Below, piece after piece: positions 51,223 to 59,795 of a stretch of 64,000 nucleotides of DNA; positions within the stretch are counted from its first letter, which is position 1, and every line of letters begins with the position of its first letter. A program made the position numbers and the translations under genes. Source of the stretch: Paenibacillus typhae (lineage in GTDB: Bacteria > Bacillota > Bacilli > Paenibacillales > Paenibacillaceae); assembly GCF_900099765.1 (NCBI RefSeq), contig NZ_FNDX01000001.1, positions 62,001-126,000 of the forward strand, given 5' to 3'. The notes below the pieces were generated by a model. The model had not been told where the DNA came from and did not search any database. It was given only the letters and a program-made list of their open reading frames with translations.

Positions 51223-51431
51223 AGCGCTGACTGCAGAAAAAACGTTACAAAGCGCCAGATTGAATATATAATTCAGTTCAATTCTAAGGTTGATTTTCTA
51301 ATATATGGTCAATTCCTTCAGTCTGCATAGACCATAACCCGGATTCTTAAGAATGGGCGCTGGAAAAGTCCGGGTCAAATAGGTTATAGTTAAGGTATGC
51401 AGTATGCGCGAGACAGACAGGAGGAAGGGAA

Positions 51432-52283
51432 TTGGAGTTTAAAGGAGCTATGGGCGGTTTATACCGCATCACGGAATGGATTTCTCGTATTGCTTTCAGT
51501 AATATACTATGGGGGCTGTGTTCGATTCCGTTTTTGTTTATCGCTGTGATGAAGATTATTATGCTGGGTTCAGCAGCAGGCGGGCCCAACGAACAGATTA
51601 CGCTTAACTGGGCAATGGGAATTCTGGCACCGTTTACGGTATTCCCGGCTACGGCTGCACTGTTTACGGTGGTGCGCAAGTGGGTGATGGGCAACACCGA
51701 TGTCAGCACGTTCCGCACTTTTTTTCAGGGATACAAAGAAAATTATCTCAAGAGCATGCTTGGGGGACTCATCTATACCGTGCTGTTTGTTGTAATGTAC
51801 GTAGATGTGACCGTATACATGACTCAAATGGCCAATTTCAGAATCGTCGGTATTCTGATGCTGGTGCTGATGATCATTCTGTTTGTGTCGATGTTTAACT
51901 TTTTCTCAATTGTCGTTCATTACCAGATGACCTTTAAGGAAGTTATTAAGAACTCTGTCCTGCTGACCATCGCCCGGCCTATTCGTGTGTTCTCAACACT
52001 GATCGGTTCTGCGTTGCTTGTATATATAGGTCTGCAGTACCCAGTACTGTATGTAATCTGCATTCCTACATTGGTTGCTATGCTGGCCTTCTTTAACTTC
52101 TTTGCTACATACAACAAGCTGCAGCTGCAGGCTGAGAAAAAGCAGCAGCAGGAGCTGGAAGCACAGGAAGCTGCGGAAAAAGAAGCGGCAGAGCGGCTGC
52201 TTGCGGATGACGATGACGATGATGACGACGATGATGATGATTTCGATGATAAGGATAATTCCAGATCACCTAAACGGATTTAA
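51432..52283 (+). CDS. YesL-like (DUF624) membrane protein with polyaspartate tail
   Basis: A 283-residue protein with five or six membrane helices. The DUF624 pattern is seen in GGLYRITEWISRIAFSNILW, FPATAALFTVVRKWVMG and the FFQGYKENYLKS loop. After the last helix (about 232) come a Gln/Glu/Ala coiled coil and twelve consecutive aspartates broken by one Phe (about 259-273). YesL-type proteins accompany sugar importers; none is next to this copy. TTG 51432 follows AGGAGGAAGG. The GAT/GAC repeat coding for the Asp run could be length-variable. Confidence 0.87.
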   Translation: MEFKGAMGGLYRITEWISRIAFSNILWGLCSIPFLFIAVMKIIMLGSAAGGPNEQITLNWAMGILAPFTVFPATAALFTVVRKWVMGNTDVSTFRTFFQGYKENYLKSMLGGLIYTVLFVVMYVDVTVYMTQMANFRIVGILMLVLMIILFVSMFNFFSIVVHYQMTFKEVIKNSVLLTIARPIRVFSTLIGSALLVYIGLQYPVLYVICIPTLVAMLAFFNFFATYNKLQLQAEKKQQQELEAQEAAEKEAAERLLADDDDDDDDDDDDFDDKDNSRSPKRI

Positions 52284-52353
52284 CATCTGCGTTACAATCT
52301 AAGGCCAAAAGGGACGAGAATTTTATTCCAGTGTTAATTAAAGCGCATACAGG

Positions 52354-52382
52354 TTTACATTTTCGTCAAAACGCAATATAAT
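52354..52382 (+). promoter_or_regulatory. Strong SigA-type promoter of the 6S-like RNA
   Basis: TTTACA (52354-52359), exactly 17 bp, TATAAT (52377-52382). Confidence 0.8.
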
Positions 52383-52388
52383 AGTTAT

Positions 52389-52582
52389 AAATCCTGCGAT
52401 GTACGTTACGGTTGCTCGTTGTTTTGAACCAATGATAATGTCTCGGGAGACTTAATACGGAGCGCGGCTGAACAGCCCTGTCTATACGACTTGGGGAATT
52501 CAAAAACGACTTCTGCGGTCACCCACCTGCTCTCGCAGGTTCAGAAGACACTGTAGCCGGACGGCATAGGCGGGTTTTCTGC
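52389..52582 (+). ncRNA. ssrS: 6S RNA (SsrS family)
   Basis: A non-coding stretch of about 190 bases behind a near-consensus promoter. Landmarks that I associate with Firmicute 6S RNA are, in order: GTTTTGAACC (52421-52430), TCTCGGGAGAC (52441-52451), GGAGCGCGGCTGAACAGCCC, GCGGTCACCCACCTGC (52515-52530) with a CTGC-GCAG hairpin, CAGAAGAC, and the closing CGGACGGCATAGGCGGG. The two ends can pair (for example GATGTACG with CGGCAT and CGG with CCG), leaving a large central bubble that would mimic an open promoter and bind SigA-RNA polymerase. Recognition is from memory, not from a covariance search. The ends are approximate. Confidence 0.8.
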
Positions 52583-52590
52583 TGATTTTG

Positions 52591-52637
52591 ACAAGGTGCC
52601 CTGTATCCCGCAATTGCGGATTCAGGGTACCTTTTTG
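52591..52637 (+). terminator. Terminator downstream of the 6S-like RNA
   Basis: AAGGTGCCCTG ... CAGGGTACCTT with inner ATCC/GGAT, followed by TTTTT. Confidence 0.85.
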
Positions 52638-52780
52638 TTTGCTGCGCCTTTTTGGAAACGGTGTCTGCAGATGCCTTTCTTACATAGAGGTCCAGGAAAG
52701 TGAGCTATGCTCTTTTGTTCCTGGGTTAAGAATGTTACACTGATAATAATGAACTTGGGACTAAAAGAGGGGGAAATATT

Positions 52781-53170
52781 TTGTCGCTCAAAAGAACATT
52801 GGTCGGTATATTCCGTAGTCATGACGGAACTAGCGACCGTGCAAAGGATCCGGCATTAAAGACACGTTATTACACTCTTTCGAAAGACAAGGCATGGGAT
52901 GAAGTATCTTCAACACTGAAGAAGATTCCCGGTTACAAGGTTCTGCATGAGGTGCAGTCCGTAGGAGAAATTACCCTGGAGAAAAGAACGGGGTTTGGAC
53001 GTACGCTGGACATAACAGTATCCGTACTGAATACCTCGCCGGTACGCTGCGGTATCGATATATATTCCGCATCCAGAGGCTCGCTTGGAGACCTGGGTGC
53101 CAATTACCGTGTAATTCAGCGCCTGTATGAATCGCTGGACAAGAAGCTGGGCAAGTACAAGACAGACTAA
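52781..53170 (+). CDS. DUF1499-like cytosolic protein
   Basis: A 129-residue protein without signal peptide. The segment KTRYYTLSKDKAWDEVSSTLKK (about 27-48) and ITLEKRTGFGRTLDITVSVL match the alpha-beta pattern of DUF1499-type proteins found across Bacillales, and the C-terminal helix reads YRVIQRLYESLDKKL. Function unknown. TTG 52781 follows AGAGGGGGAA. It stands alone between the 6S terminator and a bidirectional hairpin. Confidence 0.75.
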   Translation: MSLKRTLVGIFRSHDGTSDRAKDPALKTRYYTLSKDKAWDEVSSTLKKIPGYKVLHEVQSVGEITLEKRTGFGRTLDITVSVLNTSPVRCGIDIYSASRGSLGDLGANYRVIQRLYESLDKKLGKYKTD

Positions 53171-53252
53171 TGACCTGGCGGGCTTGCTGTCCGGTGATTG
53201 TATGCGGTTTCCGGAATAACCCGGCTATATAATAGGATGCGTTATCTATAGC

Positions 53253-53289
53253 AAAAAGCGGCGGAAGGAAAGCCTTCTGCCGCTTTTTT
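53253..53289. terminator. Bidirectional terminator
   Basis: AAAAAGCGGC-GAAGG / CCTTC-GCCGCTTTTTT, shared by the convergent DUF1499-like and tpx genes. Confidence 0.9.
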
Positions 53290-53329
53290 AACATATCGTA
53301 TTTCTTTTATATCGTCCGGCTAGGTGGAA

Positions 53330-53848
53330 CTACAGCAATTCCTTGACGGCGGCAATCGCTGCTTCGTAATTCGGGTGCTCGGACATTTCGCCAAGGTACT
53401 CAACATAAGTTAATTTGTCATTCTTGTCGATAACGAAGATAGAGCGCATATCCAGGCGGAATTCTTTGATCAGTACGCCGTAGGCTTGTCCGAAGGCGGC
53501 TTCCTTGTGGTCTGACAGGGTGATAACCCGGTCAATGCCGGCAGCGCCGCACCAGCGGGCCTGGGCGAACGGCAGATCTGTGCTGATGGTGAGGATGACA
53601 ACGTCGTCTCCAAGCTCAGCTGCTTCGCTGTTGAAGCGGCGGGTCTGGGCGTCGCATACGCCTGTGTCCAGGGAAGGCACGACACTGATCAGCTTGATTT
53701 TTCCGGCATAATCACCCAGGGTGGCTTCCTCGAGCAGGTTCTTGCTTACTGTGAAATCCGGAGCGCTGTCTCCGGCTTTGAGCTCAGGTCCCACCAGTGT
53801 AATCGGATTGCCTTTGAATGCGGCTACGCCTGTTCTTTCTTGCGTCAT
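53330..53848 (-). CDS. tpx: Thiol peroxidase, atypical 2-Cys peroxiredoxin
   Basis: A 172-residue cytoplasmic peroxidase reducing hydrogen and alkyl peroxides with thioredoxin. Peroxidatic C65 in PSLDTGVCDAQTRRF and resolving C100 in RWCGAAGID are at the Tpx spacing; the N-terminal FKGNPITLVG and APDFTV are typical. Start ATG 53848 with a GGAGGAAA site. Single gene, divergent from the rhomboid gene. Confidence 0.97.
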   Translation of the reverse strand: MTQERTGVAAFKGNPITLVGPELKAGDSAPDFTVSKNLLEEATLGDYAGKIKLISVVPSLDTGVCDAQTRRFNSEAAELGDDVVILTISTDLPFAQARWCGAAGIDRVITLSDHKEAAFGQAYGVLIKEFRLDMRSIFVIDKNDKLTYVEYLGEMSEHPNYEAAIAAVKELL

Positions 53849-53959
53849 GTCCTTGTTTCCTCCTCAGGTTACAATATTGGATTGTTACTGCCAGAATAAA
53901 TTATAATCGTTTTAGAAGGTTGATGTCCAACCGGACAACATACATAAAGGATGGGTGCC

Positions 53960-54586
53960 ATGATATTCATACGTTACGAAAACTGGAAAAGCTATCTGCG
54001 ATACTATCCCGTAACCGTTATTCTTTTGTTAGCCAACCTTGTGATGTTTTTAATAGCATCGCTGAACGGCGGTTCAACAAATTTGGATACGCTTGTAAAG
54101 CTCGGTGCTGTGGTGGATAACGGGCCTGAAAAAGAAGAGCTGTGGCGTTATTTTGCTGCTATGTTTCTGCATAACGGATTTTCCCATCTTTTCTTTAACA
54201 GCTTCTCGCTGCTGGTGTTTGCTCCCCCGCTTGAACGGCTGCTGGGCTGGTGGCGCTATGCAATTCTGTACATTATCGGCGGATTCCTGGCCAATGTACT
54301 TTCGGTTGCACTCGGCGGGACGCCGGATCCTTATACCGCTACTGTATCTGTAGGCGCCTCAGGCGCGATATACGCGATTTACGGCGCATTTCTGTATATC
54401 GCCACCCTGCAGCGCGGTATGATGGATGAGGGCTCTCGTAAGACACTGTACGGACTCCTGATGATGGGGATTGTGATGTCGTTTGTTACTCCATATGTCA
54501 ATTGGATGGCTCATCTGGGCGGACTGGTCGCCGGGTTTTTCCTGTACGGGCTGATTATCCGACTTTTAAAAAGAAGCAGGCGATAG
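53960..54586 (+). CDS. Rhomboid-family intramembrane serine protease
   Basis: A 208-residue membrane protease with six helices. Catalytic S134 in VGASGAIYAIYG and H185 in NWMAHLGGLVAGF, plus the oxyanion-side H71-N72 (MFLHNGFSHLFFNSFSL), are intact. ATG 53960 is chosen over 53951 because AAAGGA lies eight bases ahead. It ends 13 bp before the LysR gene, so the two may share a transcript. Substrates unknown. Confidence 0.94.
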   Translation: MIFIRYENWKSYLRYYPVTVILLLANLVMFLIASLNGGSTNLDTLVKLGAVVDNGPEKEELWRYFAAMFLHNGFSHLFFNSFSLLVFAPPLERLLGWWRYAILYIIGGFLANVLSVALGGTPDPYTATVSVGASGAIYAIYGAFLYIATLQRGMMDEGSRKTLYGLLMMGIVMSFVTPYVNWMAHLGGLVAGFFLYGLIIRLLKRSRR

Positions 54587-54599
54587 GAGAGGTTGGGAA

Positions 54600-55511
54600 G
54601 TGGAACTTAGACAGCTGCAATACTTTCTGAAGGTTGCCCAAAAGGAGCACGTTACCAAAGCGGCGGAGGAGCTTCATGTAGCCCAATCGGCGGTAAGCCG
54701 CCAGATTCATCAGCTGGAACAGGAGCTCGGGGTGGATTTGTTTATGCAAAAAGGCCGAAATCTGCAGCTTACGCCTGTAGGACAGCTTTTTTGCAAGCGG
54801 GTCGAAACGCTGCTCAAGGATCTGGAGCGCTCTGTAGCGGAGGTTCATGAATTCCTGGACCCGGAGCTGGGGGAAATCCGTATCGGCTTTCCGCACAGTC
54901 TGGGAACACACCTGATTCCCTCCATTGTGGCAGAGTTCCGCAGGCATTACCCTAATGTCAGGTTCCGCTTCAAGCAAGGGACCTATGCGTCCTTAATCAA
55001 GGATGTTTCGTCAGGTGAGGTGGATCTGGCGTTTATTTCACCGTTCCCGGAGAATGAGGGGAACGTAGCCGGAGATATCGTAATGACGGAAGAGCTGTTT
55101 GCTATCCTGCCGCAGCATCATCCGCTGGCCGGTGAAACGGTGATCCGGCTTGAACAGCTGCGTGATGAGAAATTCGTATTGTTCAGCCAGGGGTACTCCC
55201 TGAGACCGATTGTCTGGCAGGCCTGTATCCAGGCCGGCTTTAAGCCCCAGATCGCTTTTGAAGGCGGGGAGACGGATACCATCCGCGGTCTGGTTGCCGC
55301 CGGCATGGGCGTCAGCCTGCTTCCGGAGACGGCGCTGTACCAGACGAATCCGATGCAGCCGGCCCAGGTTAGAGTTATAGAGCCGGCTGTTACACGGACG
55401 GTGGGGATCATTCACCGCAGCGACGGTAAGCTGCCGCTGGTAGCCAGATCGTTCAGGACTTTCCTGCTCACCTATTTCAAGGACAAAAACAACAATAACC
55501 CGGAAGGCTAG
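54600..55511 (+). CDS. LysR-family transcriptional regulator
   Basis: A 303-residue regulator. The winged-helix N-terminus is canonical (LRQLQYFLKVAQKEHVTKAAEELHVAQSAVSRQIHQLEQELGVDLF in pieces across 3-48); the effector domain begins at about 90 (GEIRIGFPHSLGTHLIPSIV), close to GltC/CidR-like proteins. Start GTG 54600 follows GAGAGG. The end of the frame lies inside its own terminator: the TAG is the loop of a 15-bp stem. Ligand and targets unknown. Confidence 0.94.
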   Translation: MELRQLQYFLKVAQKEHVTKAAEELHVAQSAVSRQIHQLEQELGVDLFMQKGRNLQLTPVGQLFCKRVETLLKDLERSVAEVHEFLDPELGEIRIGFPHSLGTHLIPSIVAEFRRHYPNVRFRFKQGTYASLIKDVSSGEVDLAFISPFPENEGNVAGDIVMTEELFAILPQHHPLAGETVIRLEQLRDEKFVLFSQGYSLRPIVWQACIQAGFKPQIAFEGGETDTIRGLVAAGMGVSLLPETALYQTNPMQPAQVRVIEPAVTRTVGIIHRSDGKLPLVARSFRTFLLTYFKDKNNNNPEG

Positions 55512-55529
55512 AGCCTTCCGGGTTATTTG
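55494..55529 (+). terminator. Terminator whose loop holds the stop codon of the LysR gene
   Basis: AATAACCCGGAAGGC (55494-55508) / GCCTTCCGGGTTATT (55513-55527), a perfect 15-bp stem with loop TAGA; the palindrome makes it usable from both strands, and a convergent gene ends at 55560. Confidence 0.85.
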
Positions 55530-55559
55530 TCTCAGCTGTGTTTTGCAGCGGAGGGAGGA

Positions 55560-56225
55560 TTATTCACGGTTGCCGAGAAACATGGTGATCAGACGCAGAA
55601 GCTCAAGCAGGGAGACCAGGGCGGCAGCCACATAAGTCAGCGCGGCGGCATTCAGTACCTTGGCAACGCCGCGTTCTTCCTCGTTGCGGATGAAGCCTTG
55701 CTCAACCATAACCTGACGTGCGCGGTTGCTGGCGTTGAACTCGACCGGCAGCGTGACAAGCTGGAACGCTACGGCAGCAGAGAAGAAGATGATTCCAAGC
55801 CCGATAAGATTGGTGGCACTGAAAATGAAGCCTGCCAGCAGCATGAACGGCGCAACACCTGAAGCAAAGTTAACGACAGGGAACATCCGGTGGCGGAGCG
55901 TCAGCATCGGATAGTGTACCTTGTGCTGAATGGCGTGGCCGACCTCATGGCAGGCAACGGAAACTGCGGATATAGAATTCTCATAATAGACCGGTTCTGA
56001 CAGGCGGACTACCCGGTTAATCGGATCGTAGTGGTCAGACAGAGTTCCGCGAACAGGTTCAATAGGGACGTCGTGCAGGCCGTTGGCATCCAGCATGCGC
56101 CGTGCCGCTTCGTAACCGGTTAATCCGTTTGCGTTGGGAACTTTAGCCCATTTATTAAAAGTACCCTTAACTCTGAACTGGGCCCACAAAGAGAACAGAA
56201 AGGCAACAATGACTAATAAAAACAT
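55560..56225 (-). CDS. YugP-type membrane zinc metallopeptidase
   Basis: A 221-residue membrane protein of the neutral zinc metallopeptidase (YugP, DUF/Pfam Zn_peptidase_2) family. The zinc motif HEVGHAIQH (about 112-120) sits between helices; LPVEFNASNRA further on is the conserved third motif with a likely glutamate ligand. Three to four hydrophobic helices anchor it. GGAGG stands before ATG 56225. It is downstream of a MerR gene (33 bp from its stop) and may be co-transcribed with it. Confidence 0.92.
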   Translation of the reverse strand: MFLLVIVAFLFSLWAQFRVKGTFNKWAKVPNANGLTGYEAARRMLDANGLHDVPIEPVRGTLSDHYDPINRVVRLSEPVYYENSISAVSVACHEVGHAIQHKVHYPMLTLRHRMFPVVNFASGVAPFMLLAGFIFSATNLIGLGIIFFSAAVAFQLVTLPVEFNASNRARQVMVEQGFIRNEEERGVAKVLNAAALTYVAAALVSLLELLRLITMFLGNRE

Positions 56226-56258
56226 ATCTCATTCCTCCATCATGATGTGTGTGAGTAA

Positions 56259-56690
56259 TTACATTGGCGGATTCTGCGTCAGCAGCAGCTTGATCGCCTC
56301 CATGCAGGCAACGCCTTGCGGAATGAGGGCAGCCAGCGCACGTCTGGCCTGTACAGGCTTCAGTCCGTTAATCATTGGCTCCAGCGCCTTGACTTCGCGT
56401 TCTAGACGCTGCATCTGAAGCTCCAGCTCTGCCAGTTTGTCCGAAACATCGGCTTCTGGAGTGGCGGCATTCCATTTATCCATCATGGATTTGATTTCTT
56501 CCAATGTATATTTCTCTTGCTTTAGCTGATTAATACGTTCCAAAGCGGCTAAGGTTTCATGGCTGTACAGCCGATAGTTCTTCATGCTTCTTGATTCCGG
56601 CTTGATCAGGCCGAGCTTCGTATAATAGTCGATGGTCCGTTCGCTTAAACTGGCGGCTTTGGCGAGCTCGCCAATCCGGTAAAGGATCAT
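56259..56690 (-). CDS. MerR-family transcriptional regulator
   Basis: About 143 residues. The MerR HTH is complete (MILYRIGELAKAASLSERTIDYYTKLGLIKPESRS over 1-35), followed by the second wing RLYSHETLAALERI, KQEKYTLEEIK and a long dimerisation helix. The C-terminus has one cysteine (GVACMEAIKLLL) and no clear metal pocket. ATG 56690 is taken from family alignment; GTG 56708 upstream in frame is possible since GAGG lies close to it. Stands in front of the YugP-like gene. Confidence 0.88.
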   Translation of the reverse strand: MILYRIGELAKAASLSERTIDYYTKLGLIKPESRSMKNYRLYSHETLAALERINQLKQEKYTLEEIKSMMDKWNAATPEADVSDKLAELELQMQRLEREVKALEPMINGLKPVQARRALAALIPQGVACMEAIKLLLTQNPPM

Positions 56691-56759
56691 ATCCCCATGT
56701 CGGTTCACCTCGCTGTATAATCCTCCCGCTAATGAGCGGAAGTTTCTAACTTAATGATT

Positions 56760-57204
56760 GATTATATCTATATCAAAAGGATACCAAAAATCGAACCGTA
56801 CAGTCAAACGTCATACTTACTTTAAGTATATGCGGTATAAACATGAAAGATACTAATGATAATTCTTCAAACATAACGCACTTATGTCATATATTAAACT
56901 CCTGACTCGTCTTAGAAAGGCGTGTGCATTGTTTTAAAACTTGAAAAGAAAGCGCAGTTGTCACTGTTTTACTGCGATGTCAGCGTAATAAAGAAAATAA
57001 TACCGCCAAATAGAGCAGCATGTTTAATCGAACTTGTTAATAAAAATACAATATATAATGCAAAGAGGTTGTATGCGTTTGCAGAGGGGGAGGCTTAAGA
57101 GTGCGGTTATGGCACTACTTCACCTGCTGTATTGCTTCAGCGCTATCCAACGGTGCAGAAATAATGGTATTCAAAAATAAAAGGACAGACTAATAAAAAA
57201 TAGT
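56760..57204. other. Gene-free region upstream of the amtB promoter
   Basis: About 445 A/T-rich bases with no convincing gene. A 35-codon frame at 57073-57180 has a poor ribosome site. TATAAT at 57054-57059 has TTGTTA only 14 bp upstream, too close for a standard promoter. The region may carry binding sites for amtB control. Confidence 0.5.
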
Positions 57205-57234
57205 CTTGTCAATTTACCTGACTTCTGATTATAA
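57205..57234 (+). promoter_or_regulatory. SigA-type promoter of amtB
   Basis: TTGTCA (57205-57210), 18-bp spacer, TATAAT (57229-57234); leader of about 50 bases. Confidence 0.75.
57206..57222 (+). promoter_or_regulatory. Imperfect GlnR/TnrA-type site over the -35 region
   Basis: TGTCA-N7-TGACT differs from the consensus TGTNA-N7-TNACA only in the last base and overlaps the -35. Confidence 0.45.
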
Positions 57235-57256
57235 TGACATTAAGAGTTTCACGCTT

Positions 57257-57273
57257 TGTTAGAAAATATAACA
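57257..57273 (+). promoter_or_regulatory. Perfect GlnR/TnrA box in the amtB leader
   Basis: TGTTAGAAAATATAACA fits TGTNA-N7-TNACA exactly and lies downstream of the -10, roughly +16 to +32 from the expected transcription start. Confidence 0.8.
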
Positions 57274-57291
57274 TTGGGGAGTGGGGTTAAG

Positions 57292-58686
57292 ATGAAGAAA
57301 AAGTTATTGATGATGTTTCTGGCCATGATTACCTTGATGATCTATCCGGTCAGTGCTTTTGCTGCTGACGGTCCGGCAGCACCGGATTTGCAGATCGGAC
57401 TGGACACAGCGTTTACGTTTTTGGCATTCATCTTAGTATTCTTTATGCAATCAGGATTTGCACTTCTTGAAGCCGGTTCGGTCCGGATGAAGAATGCCGG
57501 TCACGTAGCCGGTAAAACAGTGCTGACACTGGCGATTGCCAGCTTATGCTTCTGGGCTGTCGGTTTTGCCTTTGGCTTCGGTAACGGTAACGGCTTAATC
57601 GGACTTGATGGTTTCTTCTATGGTGGAGATTCAATGTCCGCAGCTTTTGAGTCACTGGCCTTCTCCGATGTAACGCTTAACACTAAATTCCTGTTCCAGA
57701 TGGCTTTCGCTGCAGTATCACTGGCGATCGTATCCGGTGGTATGGCTGAACGCGCTAAACTGAGCGTGTATATTATCTTCGGGATTTTGTTCTCCGTTAT
57801 TATCTATCCTGTTGTAGCACACTGGGTATGGGGCGGCGGCTGGCTGGCTACGCTCGAAATGCAGGACTATGCAGGTTCTACAGTTGTTCACCTTACCGGT
57901 GCAACGGCTGCTGTAATAGCGACCATTCTGCTTAAACCGCGTCTCGGCAAGTTTAATAAAGAAGGCAAACCGGTCATTATCCCGGGTCACAACCAGGTGT
58001 TCACTGTACTTGGGGTAATTATCCTCTGGTTCGGCTGGTTCGGCTTCAATCCGGGTAGCGCATTGTCTCCTATGGGCGGTTTCTTCGGACACGTAGCACT
58101 GACAACTAATATTGCGGCTGCTGCCGGCGGTCTGGCCGCACTGGTTGCTTCCTGGCTGTACTTCGGTAAATCCGACATTCCGGCAATGCTGAACGGCGTA
58201 CTGGCTGCACTTGTTGCCATCACCGGTGCTTGCGCATTCGTAGAGCCTTGGGCTGCTATTATTATCGGTCTTGTGGCTGGAGCATTCACTTTCATGACTT
58301 CGCAATGGCTGGAACGTGCAGGTCTTGATGATCCGATCTATGCTTTCTCTGTACACGGTATTGCAGGTATGTGGGGTGCGTTGTCCACAGGTCTCTTCGC
58401 AACTCCTGAGTTGATTGAACAAGGAGCGCTTGTAGGTGAACCTGGCCTGTTCTACGGCGGCGGCTTCCACCAGCTGGGCGTTCAGGCACTTGGTGTGGTC
58501 GGAACCTTCGCATTCGTAGCTGTACTGTCCTTTGTAATCCTTTATGTTATGAAATTGGTTATGGGCATCCGCGTTACTGAAGAGGAAGAATTGATGGGTC
58601 TGGATATCAGTGAGCACGGTACTTACGGCTATCCTGAGCAGATGAAGCTGATTGCAGATTCCGAATCCAAAACCCACAAAATGTAA
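57292..58686 (+). CDS. amtB: Ammonium transporter AmtB/NrgA
   Basis: A 464-residue ammonium channel with an N-terminal signal sequence (about 1-24, cut after AFA-A) and eleven helices. Family landmarks are FMQSGFALLEAGSVRMKNAGH, DYAGSTVVHLTGATAAV (pore histidine), GWFGFNPGSAL, and DDPIYAFSVHGIAGMWGALSTGLF (second pore histidine). GGGGAGTGGGG stands ahead of ATG 57292. Nitrogen control is shown by the GlnR-type sites. No PII (glnK) gene follows; instead the DUF294 nucleotidyltransferase gene starts 26 bp later. Confidence 0.96.
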   Translation: MKKKLLMMFLAMITLMIYPVSAFAADGPAAPDLQIGLDTAFTFLAFILVFFMQSGFALLEAGSVRMKNAGHVAGKTVLTLAIASLCFWAVGFAFGFGNGNGLIGLDGFFYGGDSMSAAFESLAFSDVTLNTKFLFQMAFAAVSLAIVSGGMAERAKLSVYIIFGILFSVIIYPVVAHWVWGGGWLATLEMQDYAGSTVVHLTGATAAVIATILLKPRLGKFNKEGKPVIIPGHNQVFTVLGVIILWFGWFGFNPGSALSPMGGFFGHVALTTNIAAAAGGLAALVASWLYFGKSDIPAMLNGVLAALVAITGACAFVEPWAAIIIGLVAGAFTFMTSQWLERAGLDDPIYAFSVHGIAGMWGALSTGLFATPELIEQGALVGEPGLFYGGGFHQLGVQALGVVGTFAFVAVLSFVILYVMKLVMGIRVTEEEELMGLDISEHGTYGYPEQMKLIADSESKTHKM

Positions 58687-58712
58687 TTATATACAGATGG
58701 GGGGCGGACCGC

Positions 58713-59795
58713 GTGGCTGGGATGGAAATGACAGAGTGGAGTAAAGATGAAAGAATGCTATCCATCGCAACAGCCGGTTCGCCGCAAGAGCTGAAAGGCA
58801 GGCGTACCGCCTGCCAGCAGGCCCTTCTGGAGCAGTTAAATGTGATTCCGATTGAGGAATGGGTGTCCAAAGTCAACGCAATGCATGATCTGATTGCTGC
58901 GGCTGCGGTGAACATTTGTGAGGCGCAGATGAAAGAGGCGGGCTACGGCCCGCCTCCCTGCGCCTATTCCTTTATTGTATTCGGCAGCGCTGGCAGACAG
59001 GAATCCACCCTTTGGAGCGATCAGGATAACGGCCTGATTGTGGGGGGGGAACCGGATAACGTTAAGCTGACCTATTTTACTGCTTTTGGCGAGCTGCTGT
59101 CGGATGTGCTTGAGGCAGTCGGTTATGAGAAATGTGAAGGCAGAGTCATGTGCTCTGAGCCGCTTTGGCGGAAGACGCTGCCGGAGTGGAAGGAGCAGCT
59201 GAACAGCTGGATGAGCCAGCTGGAATGGGAGCCCATCCGTTATCTCATTATTGCTTCGGATATGAGGCATGTGGCTGGAAGTGCGGAGCTGTCGGCTGAA
59301 TGGAGGGAAGCCTTTCATGCCGGCTTTGTGGGCAATGATAAATTGACTACGGCTGTTTTACGTAACACTGTCCGCCACAAAGCAACTTTGAACCTGCTTG
59401 GACAGGTGCTTACCGAACGTTTTGGCGATTATGCCGGCGGATTTGATGTTAAATATGGCGTTTATATTCCGCTTGTTAATATAGTAAGGCATTTAGCGTT
59501 GCTGAATGCGGTCAAGGACAGCTCAACCCTGAAACGGCTTGCAAGACTGGAAGTGCTCGGGGAATACGAATATCTTCAGGAGATCCGCGAGGCCTTCCTG
59601 ACCGCTTTGCGGATGCGTGTGAATACACCGCATACGGTACAGGATGGACTGCTGCTCAGCAGTGATTATATTTCCGAAAATGATCTGAAGAATAAACAGC
59701 TTGTGTCCGAGCTTCGTGAAAGTCTGCTGCTGGTCAGAAGACTGCATAGGGCCTTACAGCGCCAGCTCCGGTCAGCGGAAAGGAGGCAGTCATGA
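58713..59795 (+). CDS. GlnD-like DUF294 nucleotidyltransferase protein
   Basis: A 360-residue soluble protein. The nucleotidyltransferase core is FGSAGRQESTLWSDQDNGLIV (about residues 90-110), with G-S and the D-x-D expected to bind Mg-nucleotide, as in GlnD uridylyltransferase; the second half is the helical DUF294_C domain (about 215-350). Elsewhere the family often carries CBS domains; this one has none. GTG 58713 is preceded by GGGGGG. It sits between amtB and a DnaQ-like gene that it overlaps (ATGA), so all three are probably one nitrogen-regulated transcript. A role in modifying or sensing the transporter state is inferred. Confidence 0.85.
   Translation: MAGMEMTEWSKDERMLSIATAGSPQELKGRRTACQQALLEQLNVIPIEEWVSKVNAMHDLIAAAAVNICEAQMKEAGYGPPPCAYSFIVFGSAGRQESTLWSDQDNGLIVGGEPDNVKLTYFTAFGELLSDVLEAVGYEKCEGRVMCSEPLWRKTLPEWKEQLNSWMSQLEWEPIRYLIIASDMRHVAGSAELSAEWREAFHAGFVGNDKLTTAVLRNTVRHKATLNLLGQVLTERFGDYAGGFDVKYGVYIPLVNIVRHLALLNAVKDSSTLKRLARLEVLGEYEYLQEIREAFLTALRMRVNTPHTVQDGLLLSSDYISENDLKNKQLVSELRESLLLVRRLHRALQRQLRSAERRQS

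Noticed and set aside
57073-57180. 35-codon frame upstream of amtB
   Set aside because: AAAGAGG is too close to its ATG, composition is not distinctive, and nothing else supports translation.
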